Made by a program: the position numbers and the translations under genes. From Sphingomonas sp. BK580 (GTDB lineage: Bacteria; Pseudomonadota; Alphaproteobacteria; Sphingomonadales; Sphingomonadaceae), in NCBI RefSeq assembly GCF_014194975.1, contig NZ_JACIAY010000006.1, positions 1-64,000 on the forward strand: a stretch of 64,000 nt of DNA, written 5' to 3'. Under the pieces are notes generated by a model. That model worked only from the letters and a program-made list of their open reading frames with translations. It did not search any database and had not been told where the DNA came from. Positions 26,491 to 35,330 of the stretch are shown here, in pieces; the stretch's first letter is position 1, and the number at the start of each line of letters is the position of its first letter.

Positions 26491-28280
26491 GCGCGCAGCC
26501 TTTCCACGTCGCCCCGCTCGCCGCCGCGGTCAACGCGCGCGAGACCAGCGCGGTCGCGGTCGCGCGCGACGCACTGGCGCGGATCGCCGCCTACGCCGAG
26601 GTGCAGCCCGCGGTGTGGATCACGCGGCTCGACGAGGAGTCGGTGCTGCGCGCCGCCGCCGCGGTCGACGCGCGCGTGGCGGCAGGCGAGACGCTGCCGC
26701 TCGCGGGCGTGCCGTTCGCGATCAAGGACAATATCGACCTCGCCGGCGTGCCGACCACCGCCGCCTGCCCCGACTTCGCCTATACACCCGAGGTATCGGC
26801 CGAGGTGGTCGAGCGCCTGGTCGCCGCGGGCGCCGTGCCGGTCGGCAAGGCAAACCTCGACCAGTTCGCCACCGGGCTCAACGGCACGCGCAGCCCCTAT
26901 GGCGCGCCGGCCTGCGTGTTCAACCGCGCCTATGTCAGCGGCGGCTCCAGCTCGGGCTCGGCGGTGGCGGTCGCGGCGGGGCTGGTCGCCTTCGCGCTCG
27001 GCACCGACACCGCCGGGTCGGGCCGCGTCCCCGCCGCCTTCAACGCGCTGGTCGGGATGAAGCCGACCAAGGGCCGGTGGAGCACGACCGGGCTGGTGCC
27101 CGCCTGCCGCACGCTCGACTGTATCACCGCGCTGACCCACACGATCGCCGACGCGCGCATCGTCGACGCGGTGGTCGCCGGCTTCGACCCGGCCGACCCC
27201 TACTCGCGCGCCGGCGGCGAGCGCGCGCTGGCGCCGCGCCGCATCGGCGTGCCGCGGCCCGACCAGCGGTTGTTCCTCGGCGACGCCGCGGCGGAGCGAT
27301 TGTACGAGCGCGCGCTGGCGGCGCTCGCCGCGCGAGGCGCCGAGCTGGTCGAGCTCGACATGACGCCGCTGCGCGAGGCGGCGATGCTGCTCTACGGCGG
27401 CCCGTGGGTGGCGGAGCGGGTCGCCGCGGCGCTGCCGCTGCTCGAGGAACGACCGGAGGCGTTCGACCCGACCGTCCGCTCGATCCTGGAGGACGGGCGC
27501 GGCACCAGCGGCGTCGACGTGTTCCGCGGCCAGTACCGCCTCGCCGAGCTGCAGCGCGCCGCGGAGGCGATGTGGCAGCGCGTCGACCTGCTCGCGCTGC
27601 CCACCGCGCCGACGATTTACCGCATCGCCGAGATGCGCGCCGCGCCGGTCGCGCTCAACAGCAACCTCGGGCTCTACACCAATTTCGTAAACCTGCTCGA
27701 CATGGCCGCGCTGGCCGTGCCGGCGGGCTGGCGCGACGACGGCACCGGCTTCGGCATCACACTGATCGCGCCGGCGTGGAGCGACACGGCCCTGCTCGAC
27801 GCCGGGCAGGCCTATCTCGACGCCGCCGCGCTGCCCCCTCCCCCTCCACTCCACATCGAGGATCGCATGGACACAGTGAAGCTCGCCGTCGTCGGCGCCC
27901 ATCTCGAGGGCATGCCGCTGCACTGGCAACTCACCTCGCGCGACGCGCGGCTGGTCGCCGCCACCACCACCGCGCCGAGCTACCGGCTCTACGCGATCGC
28001 GAACAGCACCCCGCCCAAGCCCGCGCTGATCCACGCCGGCGACGGCGCCGACGGCGCCGCGATCGCGGTCGAGGTGTACGAACTCGACGTCGCCGCCTTC
28101 GGCAGCTTCGTGGTCGAGGTGCCAGCGCCGCTCGCGATCGGCTCGGTGACGCTCACGGACGGGTCGGTCGTCAAGGGCTTCGTCGCCGAGCCGCGCGCTA
28201 TTCAGGGCGCCGAGGACATCACCGCGCTCGGCGGCTGGCGTGCCTATATCGGCGGCCTCTCCCGCCCGGCCGGGGCGTGA
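26487..28280 (+). CDS. atzF: Allophanate hydrolase
   Basis: A 597-residue amidase-signature enzyme that splits allophanate into two ammonia and two CO2. The catalytic Lys is in PFAIKDNID, the cis-Ser in GSSSGSAV and the nucleophilic Ser in GTDTAGSGRVP. From about residue 460, after a Pro-rich linker, the C-terminal domain typical of AtzF is present. ATG at 26487 overlaps the carboxylase stop (ATGA). The stop overlaps the next gene (GTGA). Confidence 0.94.
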   Translation: MSAQPFHVAPLAAAVNARETSAVAVARDALARIAAYAEVQPAVWITRLDEESVLRAAAAVDARVAAGETLPLAGVPFAIKDNIDLAGVPTTAACPDFAYTPEVSAEVVERLVAAGAVPVGKANLDQFATGLNGTRSPYGAPACVFNRAYVSGGSSSGSAVAVAAGLVAFALGTDTAGSGRVPAAFNALVGMKPTKGRWSTTGLVPACRTLDCITALTHTIADARIVDAVVAGFDPADPYSRAGGERALAPRRIGVPRPDQRLFLGDAAAERLYERALAALAARGAELVELDMTPLREAAMLLYGGPWVAERVAAALPLLEERPEAFDPTVRSILEDGRGTSGVDVFRGQYRLAELQRAAEAMWQRVDLLALPTAPTIYRIAEMRAAPVALNSNLGLYTNFVNLLDMAALAVPAGWRDDGTGFGITLIAPAWSDTALLDAGQAYLDAAALPPPPPLHIEDRMDTVKLAVVGAHLEGMPLHWQLTSRDARLVAATTTAPSYRLYAIANSTPPKPALIHAGDGADGAAIAVEVYELDVAAFGSFVVEVPAPLAIGSVTLTDGSVVKGFVAEPRAIQGAEDITALGGWRAYIGGLSRPAGA

Positions 28281-29749
28281 GCGCCGCGGCCGACCCCTTC
28301 GACGGCGCGCCGCTCGGCGCCGAGCCCGCCGCGCACGCGCGCGCGCTCGCCGAGCTGCGGCGCGCGCGGGAGTCGGCCGAGGCGGCCAACGAGGCCAAGA
28401 CTCGCTACCTCGTCGCGGTCAGCCACGAGATACGCTCGCCGCTCAACGTCATCTACGGCTACGCCCAGCTGCTCGAGCGCGACCACAGCCTCTCGGGCGC
28501 GGAGGCGGGCACGATCATCCGCCGCGCGGCCGAGCATGTCACCAACCTGGTCGAGGGGCTGCTCGAGATCTCGCGGATCGAGAGCGGGGTGCTGACGATC
28601 CGGCAGGACCTCGTCGACCTGCGCGCGCTGCTCCAGCACGTCGTCGACATGTTCCGCATGCAGGCGAGCGCCAAGGGGCTGACGCTGACGCTCGACGTGC
28701 GCGACCCGCTGCCCGATCAGGTCAAGGCGGACGAGAAGAGGCTGCGCCAGATCCTCATCAACCTCGTCTCCAACGCGATCAAGTACACGCCCGCCGGCCA
28801 CGTCACGCTCGCAGTGCGCTATCGCAGCCAGGTCGCCGACGTCGCGGTGATCGACACCGGCATCGGCATCCCGCCCGACGACCTCGAGCGCGTGTTCGAG
28901 CCGTTCGACCGCGGCAGCCTCGCGGCGGCGCAGCGCCAGCCCGGGATCGGGCTGGGCCTGGCCATCACGCGCGTGCTCGCGCGCGTGCTGGGCGGCGACG
29001 TCGCGGTGACCAGCACGCCGGGCGCCGGCAGCGTCTTCCGTTTCCGCGCCATGCTGCCGTCCACCGCGGCGCCGGCGCGGGCGGGCGGAAGGCGCGGGCG
29101 GATCACCGGCTACGACGGACCGCGTCGCACCGTGCTGGTGATCGACGACGACCCCGCGCAGCGCCATATCCTGCGCGCGCTGCTCGGGGGGCTCGACTTC
29201 GTGGTCCACGTCGCCGCGGACGGGACCGAGGGCATCGCGCTTGCCGCCGAGGTCACGCCCGACATCGTCCTGCTCGACATCCAGATGCCGGGGCTCAACG
29301 GCTGGCAGGTCGCCGAGCGGCTGCGCGCGGCGCACGGCGCGGCGCTGCGCATCGTGATGGTCTCGGCCGACGCGCACGCCTTCCGCGCCGGCGGCGACGG
29401 GCGCAGCAGCCACGACGCCTTCGTCACCAAGCCGGTCGAGCTGGACACGCTCGTCGCGCTGGTCGGGACGCAGCTCGGACTGCGCTGGGACGAGGCCGAG
29501 CCGGTCGCGGCAGCCGCTCCGCCCGCCACCACCCCGACCGAGACCGGCCTGCCGCCCGAGGCCGCGCCGCTGCTCGCGCGCGTGCGCGAACTCGCCGAGG
29601 TCGGCCATGTTCGCGGCGTCGAGCGCGCGATCGACGATCTCGCGGGCGCGATCCCCGCCGCCGGCGCGCTCGCGGCGGTGCTGCGGCGGCAGCTCGGCGA
29701 CTTCGACCTGCGCGCGCTGCTCGGCACGATCGACGATGCGACGCGCTGA
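28277..29749 (+). CDS. Soluble hybrid sensor histidine kinase
   Basis: A 490-residue protein. After a short N-terminal helix, the HisKA H-box is SHEIRSPLNVIYGY (about residue 53), followed by N-box LINLVSNAIKYTP, G1 DTGIGIPPDD and G2 GIGLGLAI. A receiver domain follows (RTVLVIDDDP, phosphoacceptor Asp in LLDIQMPG, Lys in VTKPVE), then about 75 extra residues. There is no transmembrane or sensory domain. GTG at 28277 overlaps the allophanate hydrolase stop, so this kinase is physically part of the guanidine operon. Confidence 0.9.
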   Translation: MSAAADPFDGAPLGAEPAAHARALAELRRARESAEAANEAKTRYLVAVSHEIRSPLNVIYGYAQLLERDHSLSGAEAGTIIRRAAEHVTNLVEGLLEISRIESGVLTIRQDLVDLRALLQHVVDMFRMQASAKGLTLTLDVRDPLPDQVKADEKRLRQILINLVSNAIKYTPAGHVTLAVRYRSQVADVAVIDTGIGIPPDDLERVFEPFDRGSLAAAQRQPGIGLGLAITRVLARVLGGDVAVTSTPGAGSVFRFRAMLPSTAAPARAGGRRGRITGYDGPRRTVLVIDDDPAQRHILRALLGGLDFVVHVAADGTEGIALAAEVTPDIVLLDIQMPGLNGWQVAERLRAAHGAALRIVMVSADAHAFRAGGDGRSSHDAFVTKPVELDTLVALVGTQLGLRWDEAEPVAAAAPPATTPTETGLPPEAAPLLARVRELAEVGHVRGVERAIDDLAGAIPAAGALAAVLRRQLGDFDLRALLGTIDDATR

Positions 29750-30665
29750 TCCGGCCGATCCGCCGCGACCCGTCGTCCTGGTGGTGGACGACACGCCCGA
29801 GGCGCTGCGCTTCCTGACCAGCACGCTGGAAGACGCGGGCATGAGCGTGCTGATCGCGATCGACGGCCTCGCCGCACTCGACCTGCTCAAGCGCGTGACC
29901 CCCGATCTGATCCTGATGGACGCGGTGATGCCGCAGCTCGACGGTTTCGCGACGACCCGGCGGATCAAGGCCAACCCCGCCTTCCAGCACCTGCCGATCA
30001 TCTTCATGACCGGGCTGACCGAGACCGAGCATGTCGTCCGCGCGCTCGACGCCGGCGGGATCGACTTCGTCAGCAAGCCGATCGAGCTCGACGAGCTGCT
30101 CGCCCGCATCCGCGTCCACCTCGCCACCGCGCGAGTCGCGCACGGCAGCCAGCTCGCGCTCGACACCAGCGGGCGGCCGGCGCTGGCGGTCGATCGCGCG
30201 GGCGAGCCGCAGTGGCTGACCCCCGTCGCGGGCGAGATGCTGGAGCGGCTATTCCCCGGCTGGTCGGCGAGCTCGGGCACGCTGCCCGCGCCCTTCGCGG
30301 CGGCGCTCCGCCAGCTCCAGGCGAGCGCGCCGGCACCGGGCGCGCGGGTCAGCGTGTCCGCGGGCGAGCGCACGCTTGAGGCCGGGCTGCTGCGCTGCAC
30401 GCCCGCGGCGCAATGGGTGTTCCGCCTGTCCGAACGCCACGAGGGCGAGGAGAAGACGATCCTCGCCGCGCAGCACGGCCTGACCTCGCGCGAGGCCGAG
30501 GTGCTGCTGTGGATCAGTCGGGGCAAGCCGAACCGCGAGGTCAGCGAGATCCTCCAGATCAGCCCGCGCACCGTGAACAAGCACCTCGAGCAGATCTTCG
30601 AGAAGATGGGGGTGGAGAATCGCGCGTCGGCGACCGCGATCGCGGTCACCACGCTGACTCGGTAG
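29736..30665 (+). CDS. Response regulator with LuxR-type DNA-binding domain
   Basis: A 309-residue regulator: N-terminal receiver domain (VVLVVDDTPEALR, phosphoacceptor in LILMDAVMPQLDG, conserved Lys in FVSKPIEL), a linker of about 110 residues, and a C-terminal LuxR helix-turn-helix (LTSREAEVLLWISRGKPNRE then ISPRTVNKHLEQIFEKMG). ATG at 29736 overlaps the kinase gene by 14 bp, so the two form a pair. It is a likely controller of the local operon, next to the LysR protein. Confidence 0.92.
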   Translation: MRRADPADPPRPVVLVVDDTPEALRFLTSTLEDAGMSVLIAIDGLAALDLLKRVTPDLILMDAVMPQLDGFATTRRIKANPAFQHLPIIFMTGLTETEHVVRALDAGGIDFVSKPIELDELLARIRVHLATARVAHGSQLALDTSGRPALAVDRAGEPQWLTPVAGEMLERLFPGWSASSGTLPAPFAAALRQLQASAPAPGARVSVSAGERTLEAGLLRCTPAAQWVFRLSERHEGEEKTILAAQHGLTSREAEVLLWISRGKPNREVSEILQISPRTVNKHLEQIFEKMGVENRASATAIAVTTLTR

Positions 30666-30675
30666 CGCGACGACG

Positions 30676-32253
30676 ATGGCCCGACCGCCCGACGCCACCG
30701 CCGGCGCGATCCGCGCCGCCCTCGCGCGCGGCGAGGTCGCCGCGGCGCTCGCCGCCGCGGACCGCTGGCGCCACGCCGCGCCGGGCGCGGCCGAGCCCGT
30801 CTTCCTCGCCGGCGTGGCGACCGCGATGCTCGGCAGGGTGAGCGGCGGGATCGCGCTGATCGAGCAGGCGGTCGAGCGCGACGGCCGCGGCGAGTATCAC
30901 GCCCAGCTCGCGCGGCTGTACACATTGGTGCGGCGGGATGGCGCGGCGGCGCGCGCGCTCGCGGCGGCCGAGGCGTCGCCGCCGCCGGACGCGCTGGGGC
31001 GCGACACGATGGGCTGCGTCTACGCGCGGCTGGGGGATCATGCCGCCTCGCTGCCGCACTTCGCCGCGGCGGTGCGGCTCGAGCCGGCGAACACCGCCTT
31101 CCGCTACAATCACGCCGCCGCGCTGAGCTTCGTCGGGCGGCAGGCGGAGGCCGAGGACGCGCTGGAGGCGCTGATCGCGCGCGCCCCCGCGGACGCGCGC
31201 GCGCACCACCTGCTCGCCGGGCTGCGCCGGCAGACCCCCGAGCGCCACCACGTCGACCGCCTCACCGCGGCGCGCGCCGCCGCCACCGCGCCGCGCGACC
31301 GGCTGCTGCTCGGCTACGCGCTCGCCAAGGAGCTGGACGACCTCGCCGACCCGCACGCCGCCTTCGCAATCCTCGCGCAGACCAACGCCGAGCACCGTGC
31401 CACCTTGCCCTACCGCTTCGCCGACGACGCGGCGGTCTTCGACGCGATCGAGGCGTGCTGGGCGACGCCCGCCGGGCGAGCGGCGCCCGACACGCCGCGC
31501 ACGGCGCCGATCTTCGTCGTCGGCATGCCGCGCACCGGCACCACGCTGGTCGATCGCATCCTGTCGTCACACGGCGAGGTGGAGAGCGCGGGGGAGCTGC
31601 AGGCGCTGCCGCTGGCGGTCAAGGCGGCTGCCGGCACGCGCGGGCGCCGGGTGCTCGATCCCGAGACGGTCCAGGCCGCGGCGCACGCCGACCCGGGCGC
31701 GATCGGGCGCGACTATCTCGCCCGCGCGGCACCGCACGTGCCCGGCCACAGAGCCCGGTTCGTCGACAAATTCCCGGGCAACTTCCTCTACCTCGGGCTG
31801 ATCGCGCGGGCGCTGCCGGGGGCGGCGATCGTGTGCCTGCGACGCGACCCGCTCGACACCGTGCTCGCCAACTTCCGCAACCTGTTCGCGGTCGGCTCGC
31901 GCTACTATGACTATAGCTACGACCTGCTCGACACCGCCGCCTATTACCAGCGCTTCGACCGGCTGATGGCGCTCTGGCGCGCCGCGCTGCCGGGCCGCGT
32001 GCTCGAGCTCGGCTACGAGGCGCTGGTCGACGATCAGGCGGGAGAGACGCGCCGCCTGCTCGACCATTGCGGGCTGGGCTGGTCCGACGCCTGCCTCGAC
32101 TTCCAGGCCAACGCCGCGCCCGTGTCCACGCCCAGCGCCGCGCAGGTGCGCCGTCCGCTGTACCGTGACGCCGTCGGACGCTGGCGCCGCCACGCCGCGG
32201 CGCTGGAGCCGGCGCGCGCCTTCCTGCGTCAGCACGGCATCCCGCTCGATTGA
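30676..32253 (+). CDS. TPR-repeat sulfotransferase-like protein
   Basis: A 525-residue protein. The N-terminal half has tetratricopeptide-type helical repeats (for example AEPVFLAGVATAMLGR, PLPHF-like, EDALEALIARAP). The C-terminal half is a sulfotransferase fold with the PAPS-binding P-loop VVGMPRTGTTLVDRIL (about residue 280) and downstream VDKFPGNF and CLRRDPLDT. It could sulfate a protein or small molecule. It starts 10 bp after the response regulator, so it may share the transcript, but a link with guanidine metabolism is not evident. Confidence 0.88.
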   Translation: MARPPDATAGAIRAALARGEVAAALAAADRWRHAAPGAAEPVFLAGVATAMLGRVSGGIALIEQAVERDGRGEYHAQLARLYTLVRRDGAAARALAAAEASPPPDALGRDTMGCVYARLGDHAASLPHFAAAVRLEPANTAFRYNHAAALSFVGRQAEAEDALEALIARAPADARAHHLLAGLRRQTPERHHVDRLTAARAAATAPRDRLLLGYALAKELDDLADPHAAFAILAQTNAEHRATLPYRFADDAAVFDAIEACWATPAGRAAPDTPRTAPIFVVGMPRTGTTLVDRILSSHGEVESAGELQALPLAVKAAAGTRGRRVLDPETVQAAAHADPGAIGRDYLARAAPHVPGHRARFVDKFPGNFLYLGLIARALPGAAIVCLRRDPLDTVLANFRNLFAVGSRYYDYSYDLLDTAAYYQRFDRLMALWRAALPGRVLELGYEALVDDQAGETRRLLDHCGLGWSDACLDFQANAAPVSTPSAAQVRRPLYRDAVGRWRRHAAALEPARAFLRQHGIPLD

Positions 32254-32260
32254 CCCGCCC

Positions 32261-32270
32261 GATACGTCAT
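32261..32270 (+). promoter_or_regulatory. GATACGTCAT motif upstream of desaturase paralogue 2
   Basis: The exact decamer GATACGTCAT, 75 bp before the start at 32345. Its reverse complement is at 15490-15499 upstream of paralogue 1. A candidate shared operator; the second palindromic arm seen in the first site is not present here. Confidence 0.4.
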
Positions 32271-32344
32271 TCGCCCACCTGCGAGCCGGGCGGTGCCTGT
32301 TCTAGCCTCGCTCGCGTGACGCTGATGCGCTCGGGCAGGTGACG

Positions 32345-33238
32345 ATGAAGCAGGCGATGATGAGCTACGTGCAGCCGGTGATGGTCGCGGCCGTGCTGCT
32401 GTTCTGGGCGCTCGCGCCGGCGGCATGGACGGGCAGCGCCTGGTCGATCGTGGTCGCGACGCTGTCGACCACCGCGCTGATCCAGGCGCTCGAGTGGGTC
32501 AAGGAGCGACATGCCAGCTGGCGGCTCACCTGGCGCGAGTTCCTCACCGACGTCTTCTACGTGACGCTGAGCTACACCGTGATCGCCTGGGCGTCGAAGA
32601 CACTCGCCGACGAGCCGCTGACCGCGGTGAAGCACACGCTCGGGATCACGACCGCCTGGGCGATGCACCTGCCCTTCGTGGCGCAGGTGGCGCTGGCGGT
32701 GTTCCTGGTCGAGTTCGGGCAATATTGGATGCACCGCCTGATGCACAATCAGGCGTTCTTCTGGTCGACCCACGCCCCGCACCATCACCTCACCCAGCTC
32801 AACGCGATGAAGGGCGCGGTCGGCAACCCGATCGAGCTGTTCCTGATCAGCCTCAGCGTGCTCGCGCTGTTCGACCTGCCGCAGGCGGCGATGTTCTGCG
32901 CGCTCAACGTGCTCGCGGTGGTCTCCACCTTCGCGCATGCCAACACGCGGTTCGACCCACCGCGCTGGTATGCCTACGTCTTCACCACGATCCGCCACCA
33001 CAGCCTGCACCATTCGACCGGCTATGCGGAGACGCGGAGCAACTACGGCAACTCGCTGATCCTGCTGGATCGGATCTTCGGCACCTTCGGCGAGGGCGAG
33101 GCCGAGATCGTCGGCCAGGACGAGCGCCGCAGATTGTCGATCGGCGAGCAGTTCCTCTTCCCGGCGCGCCCGTTGATCGCGCGCTACGGGGCGCGCGACG
33201 ACGAGCACGAGCGCGACGGCGCGGGGGCCGCCGCTTGA
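32345..33238 (+). CDS. Sterol desaturase / fatty acid hydroxylase superfamily protein (paralogue 2)
   Basis: A 297-residue membrane di-iron enzyme closely related to the protein at 15555: both share WRLTW, FGQYWMHR, MHN, HAPHH, TQLN, KGAVGNP and ELFLI, then the terminal histidine box RHHSLHHS. His-box positions and length match fatty acid hydroxylase family members. Substrate unknown. ATG at 32345 is preceded by an alternative GTG at 32339. Its stop overlaps a TTG that starts the next gene (TTGA). Confidence 0.88.
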   Translation: MKQAMMSYVQPVMVAAVLLFWALAPAAWTGSAWSIVVATLSTTALIQALEWVKERHASWRLTWREFLTDVFYVTLSYTVIAWASKTLADEPLTAVKHTLGITTAWAMHLPFVAQVALAVFLVEFGQYWMHRLMHNQAFFWSTHAPHHHLTQLNAMKGAVGNPIELFLISLSVLALFDLPQAAMFCALNVLAVVSTFAHANTRFDPPRWYAYVFTTIRHHSLHHSTGYAETRSNYGNSLILLDRIFGTFGEGEAEIVGQDERRRLSIGEQFLFPARPLIARYGARDDEHERDGAGAAA

Positions 33239-34182
33239 CGCCGCGGGCAGCGGCGCGCGCGGCGACGATCGGGCTCTCCGCACTGCTGGCGGGCGCGATG
33301 GCGACGCCGGTCTGGTCGGCGACGCCGCGCGAGCAGGTGATCCAGGTCCCCGGCTTCGCGGACTTCCTCGCGGTCGACGGCGATACGGTCTGGGCGACGA
33401 ACAAGGGCCGGGTCGAGCGCTGGTCGCGGCGCGGCAAGCTGGCCGAGGTGGCGATGGCGCGGCCCTGCGGCGCGATGACGGTCGCCTTCGGGTCGCTCTG
33501 GGTCGCGGACTGCACCGCGCTGAGCGTCAATCGGATCGACCTGCGCACCGCCACGATCACCGCCACCATCCCGACCGGAGTCGCCAATCCCAAGGGCGAG
33601 CTCAACGTCGTCGCGGGCGCCGGCTCGATCTGGGTGGCGAGCGACGTCGCGGGTACCGTCGCGCGGATCGATCCCGCCACCGCCCGCGTGGCCGCATCGG
33701 TCGCGGTCGATCCCGGCACCTTCTACCTCTCGTTCGGCATGGGCGCGCTGTGGGCGGTCAGCGCGGCGGGGCAGAGCCTGCAGAAGATCGATCCGGTCAC
33801 CAACAGCGTCGTCCACCGCACCGCGCTCGGCCGCGAGCCCGGCTTCCTGGTCGCCGGCGAGGGCGCGGTATGGGTGCAGGAGCAAGGTGACGGCACGGTC
33901 GTGCGGGTCGATCCCGTGAGCGGCGACGTGTCGGGACGAGTCAAGGTCGACGCGACGCTCGCCTACGGCGACATCGACGCGGGCGGCGGCAAGGTCTGGC
34001 TGCGCACCACCGCGGGGCAGACCTTCGTCGTGATCGATCCCGCCTCGCTCGCGATCACCGCGCGAGTCGGCCAGGCCGCGGGCAGCGGCGCACTACGATA
34101 CACCCGCGCCGGGCTGTGGACGAGCGCCCATGACGCGCACACCTTGTCATGGTGGAAGAAGCCGGGCCGGATCGGGAACTAG
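33235..34182 (+). CDS. Exported beta-propeller protein (YncE/SMP-30-like)
   Basis: A 315-residue protein with a signal peptide (ATIGLSALLAGAMATPVWSA) and repeated blades ending in short motifs such as DTVWATN, SLWVADC, SIWVASD, ALWAVS, AVWVQE and KVWLRT. This is the pattern of YncE/Vgb-type seven-bladed propellers with a ligand-binding or lyase role in the periplasm. The TTG at 33235 overlaps the desaturase stop (TTGA) and starts the signal peptide in frame; no ATG is placed better. Likely cotranscribed with the desaturase. Confidence 0.78.
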   Translation: MTPRAAARAATIGLSALLAGAMATPVWSATPREQVIQVPGFADFLAVDGDTVWATNKGRVERWSRRGKLAEVAMARPCGAMTVAFGSLWVADCTALSVNRIDLRTATITATIPTGVANPKGELNVVAGAGSIWVASDVAGTVARIDPATARVAASVAVDPGTFYLSFGMGALWAVSAAGQSLQKIDPVTNSVVHRTALGREPGFLVAGEGAVWVQEQGDGTVVRVDPVSGDVSGRVKVDATLAYGDIDAGGGKVWLRTTAGQTFVVIDPASLAITARVGQAAGSGALRYTRAGLWTSAHDAHTLSWWKKPGRIGN

Positions 34183-34214
34183 TCCAGGGCGTGACTCACC
34201 TCGCCGAGGTCGTC

Positions 34215-34296
34215 GTGCTCCTGCGCATGCAGGAGCCCAGAGCCCCGCGCGTCACCCCTGTGGCTCTGGGCTCCGGCGTTCGCCGGAGCACGCCGA
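34215..34296. repeat. REP-like double hairpin, copy B (best preserved)
   Basis: GCTCCTGC-GCAT-GCAGGAGC (34217-34236), then CCCAGAGCC (34236-34244) pairing with GGCTCTGGG (34262-34270), and GCTCCGGCG-TT-CGCCGGAGC at the end (34270-34289). The two outer hairpins face each other around a 9-bp inner stem. It sits between convergent genes and may act as a bidirectional terminator. Confidence 0.75.
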
Positions 34297-34309
34297 GAGG
34301 GTTCCGACC

Positions 34310-35233
34310 CTACGGCGCGCGCGGCGCGACCGGGTAGACGATGAAGTCGGCATGCCGGTCGATCTCGACCGACGGCGCGGTCGTTACCGCACGGTCGAGA
34401 TCATCGATCGCGGAAGGCGGCAGCGCGAGTCCGTGCTCGTCCGGGTGCGCGGGAGCGCGCATCGCATAGTCCTGACCAGGCGCGCGGGTCATCTCGATGT
34501 GCGCGCCCAGCAGCGCGCGGACGGGATGGCGCCGCGCGAACCGCGCCAGCCGATCGGCGCTGGCGCGGAACACCGCGGTCTGGTCATGCGGCACGTAGAG
34601 CCGGCCGGGGTACAGCATGTCGCCCGAGAAGAGCAGCCGGGTCCGTGGATCATAGACCATGATGTGCGCGGGCTCGTGCCCCGGCGTCGGTATGATCCGC
34701 AGCACGCGTCCGCCGAGATCGTAGCGGCCGACCTGCTCGGGCCAGTCGTGGATGCCGAAGAAGGTGGCAACCGCGGCGGGTGCCAGCCCGACCAGTCGCG
34801 TGTCGGGGCGCCCGGCGAACTCGGCGTCGCCCGCGTGATGGTCGCCGTGGCCGTGCGAGTGCGCGACGATCAGGCGGACCGGCCGGTTCGCGTGCGCGCG
34901 GCGCCACGAGGCGATCAGCCGCTCGACCGTGGGCCGAACGCGCAGCCCGCCCGCCCCGGTATCGATCAGCAGCGCGCGGTCGCGCCCGAATAGCAGGTAG
35001 AGGAACGGCGCCTCGAAATTGGTCCGCACCGACTGGCGGATGACGAAGGTGTCGGGGTCGATCCGCTGGACCTGGGTCGCGGGTTCCTCCGCGGTGCCGT
35101 CGATCCAATGATCGAAGCGCGGCGAGGCGACCGGCGCCGCGCCGAGCAGCAGGGAGGCGACGAGCGCCCGCGCCGCCCCGCGCGGCGGTGCCGGCACTCG
35201 GCGCGCCGCGCGGTTCAGGAAAGAGCGAGGCAT
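34310..35233 (-). CDS. MBL-fold metallo-hydrolase, exported
   Basis: A 307-residue metallo-beta-lactamase-fold protein with a signal peptide (ALVASLLLGAAPVASP). The zinc ligands are in HSHGHGDHH, a His in GHEPAHIM and an Asp in FSGDMLYP. Substrate unknown; the sequence is of the glyoxalase II/hydrolase sort rather than a true beta-lactamase. ATG at 35233 gives the signal peptide; an open extension upstream is not used. It ends 13 bp after the REP element and is convergent with the beta-propeller gene. Confidence 0.85.
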   Translation of the reverse strand: MPRSFLNRAARRVPAPPRGAARALVASLLLGAAPVASPRFDHWIDGTAEEPATQVQRIDPDTFVIRQSVRTNFEAPFLYLLFGRDRALLIDTGAGGLRVRPTVERLIASWRRAHANRPVRLIVAHSHGHGDHHAGDAEFAGRPDTRLVGLAPAAVATFFGIHDWPEQVGRYDLGGRVLRIIPTPGHEPAHIMVYDPRTRLLFSGDMLYPGRLYVPHDQTAVFRASADRLARFARRHPVRALLGAHIEMTRAPGQDYAMRAPAHPDEHGLALPPSAIDDLDRAVTTAPSVEIDRHADFIVYPVAPRAP

Positions 35234-35284
35234 GACCGGAGCGTGAAGCGTGGCGTCGCCGGTCACCATACGCCGTTTGACGAG

Positions 35285-35327
35285 GCGGAAGCGAGCGGCC
35301 GGCCGGCCGGCGACCGCTCGCCTCCGC
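35285..35327 (-). terminator. Hairpin after the UrcA gene, probable terminator
   Basis: GCGGAAGCGAGCGG (35285-35298) pairs with CCGCTCGCCTCCGC (35314-35327) around a CCGG-rich loop; the stem has one mismatch. It lies just past the stop of the leftward UrcA gene. No T-run follows, so factor-independent termination is uncertain. Confidence 0.4.
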
Positions 35328-35330
35328 CGC

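Noticed and set aside
28244..30925. An 893-codon minus-strand frame across the kinase and regulator genes
   Set aside because: The kinase, receiver and LuxR motifs lie on the plus strand; the antisense product has no recognisable domain.
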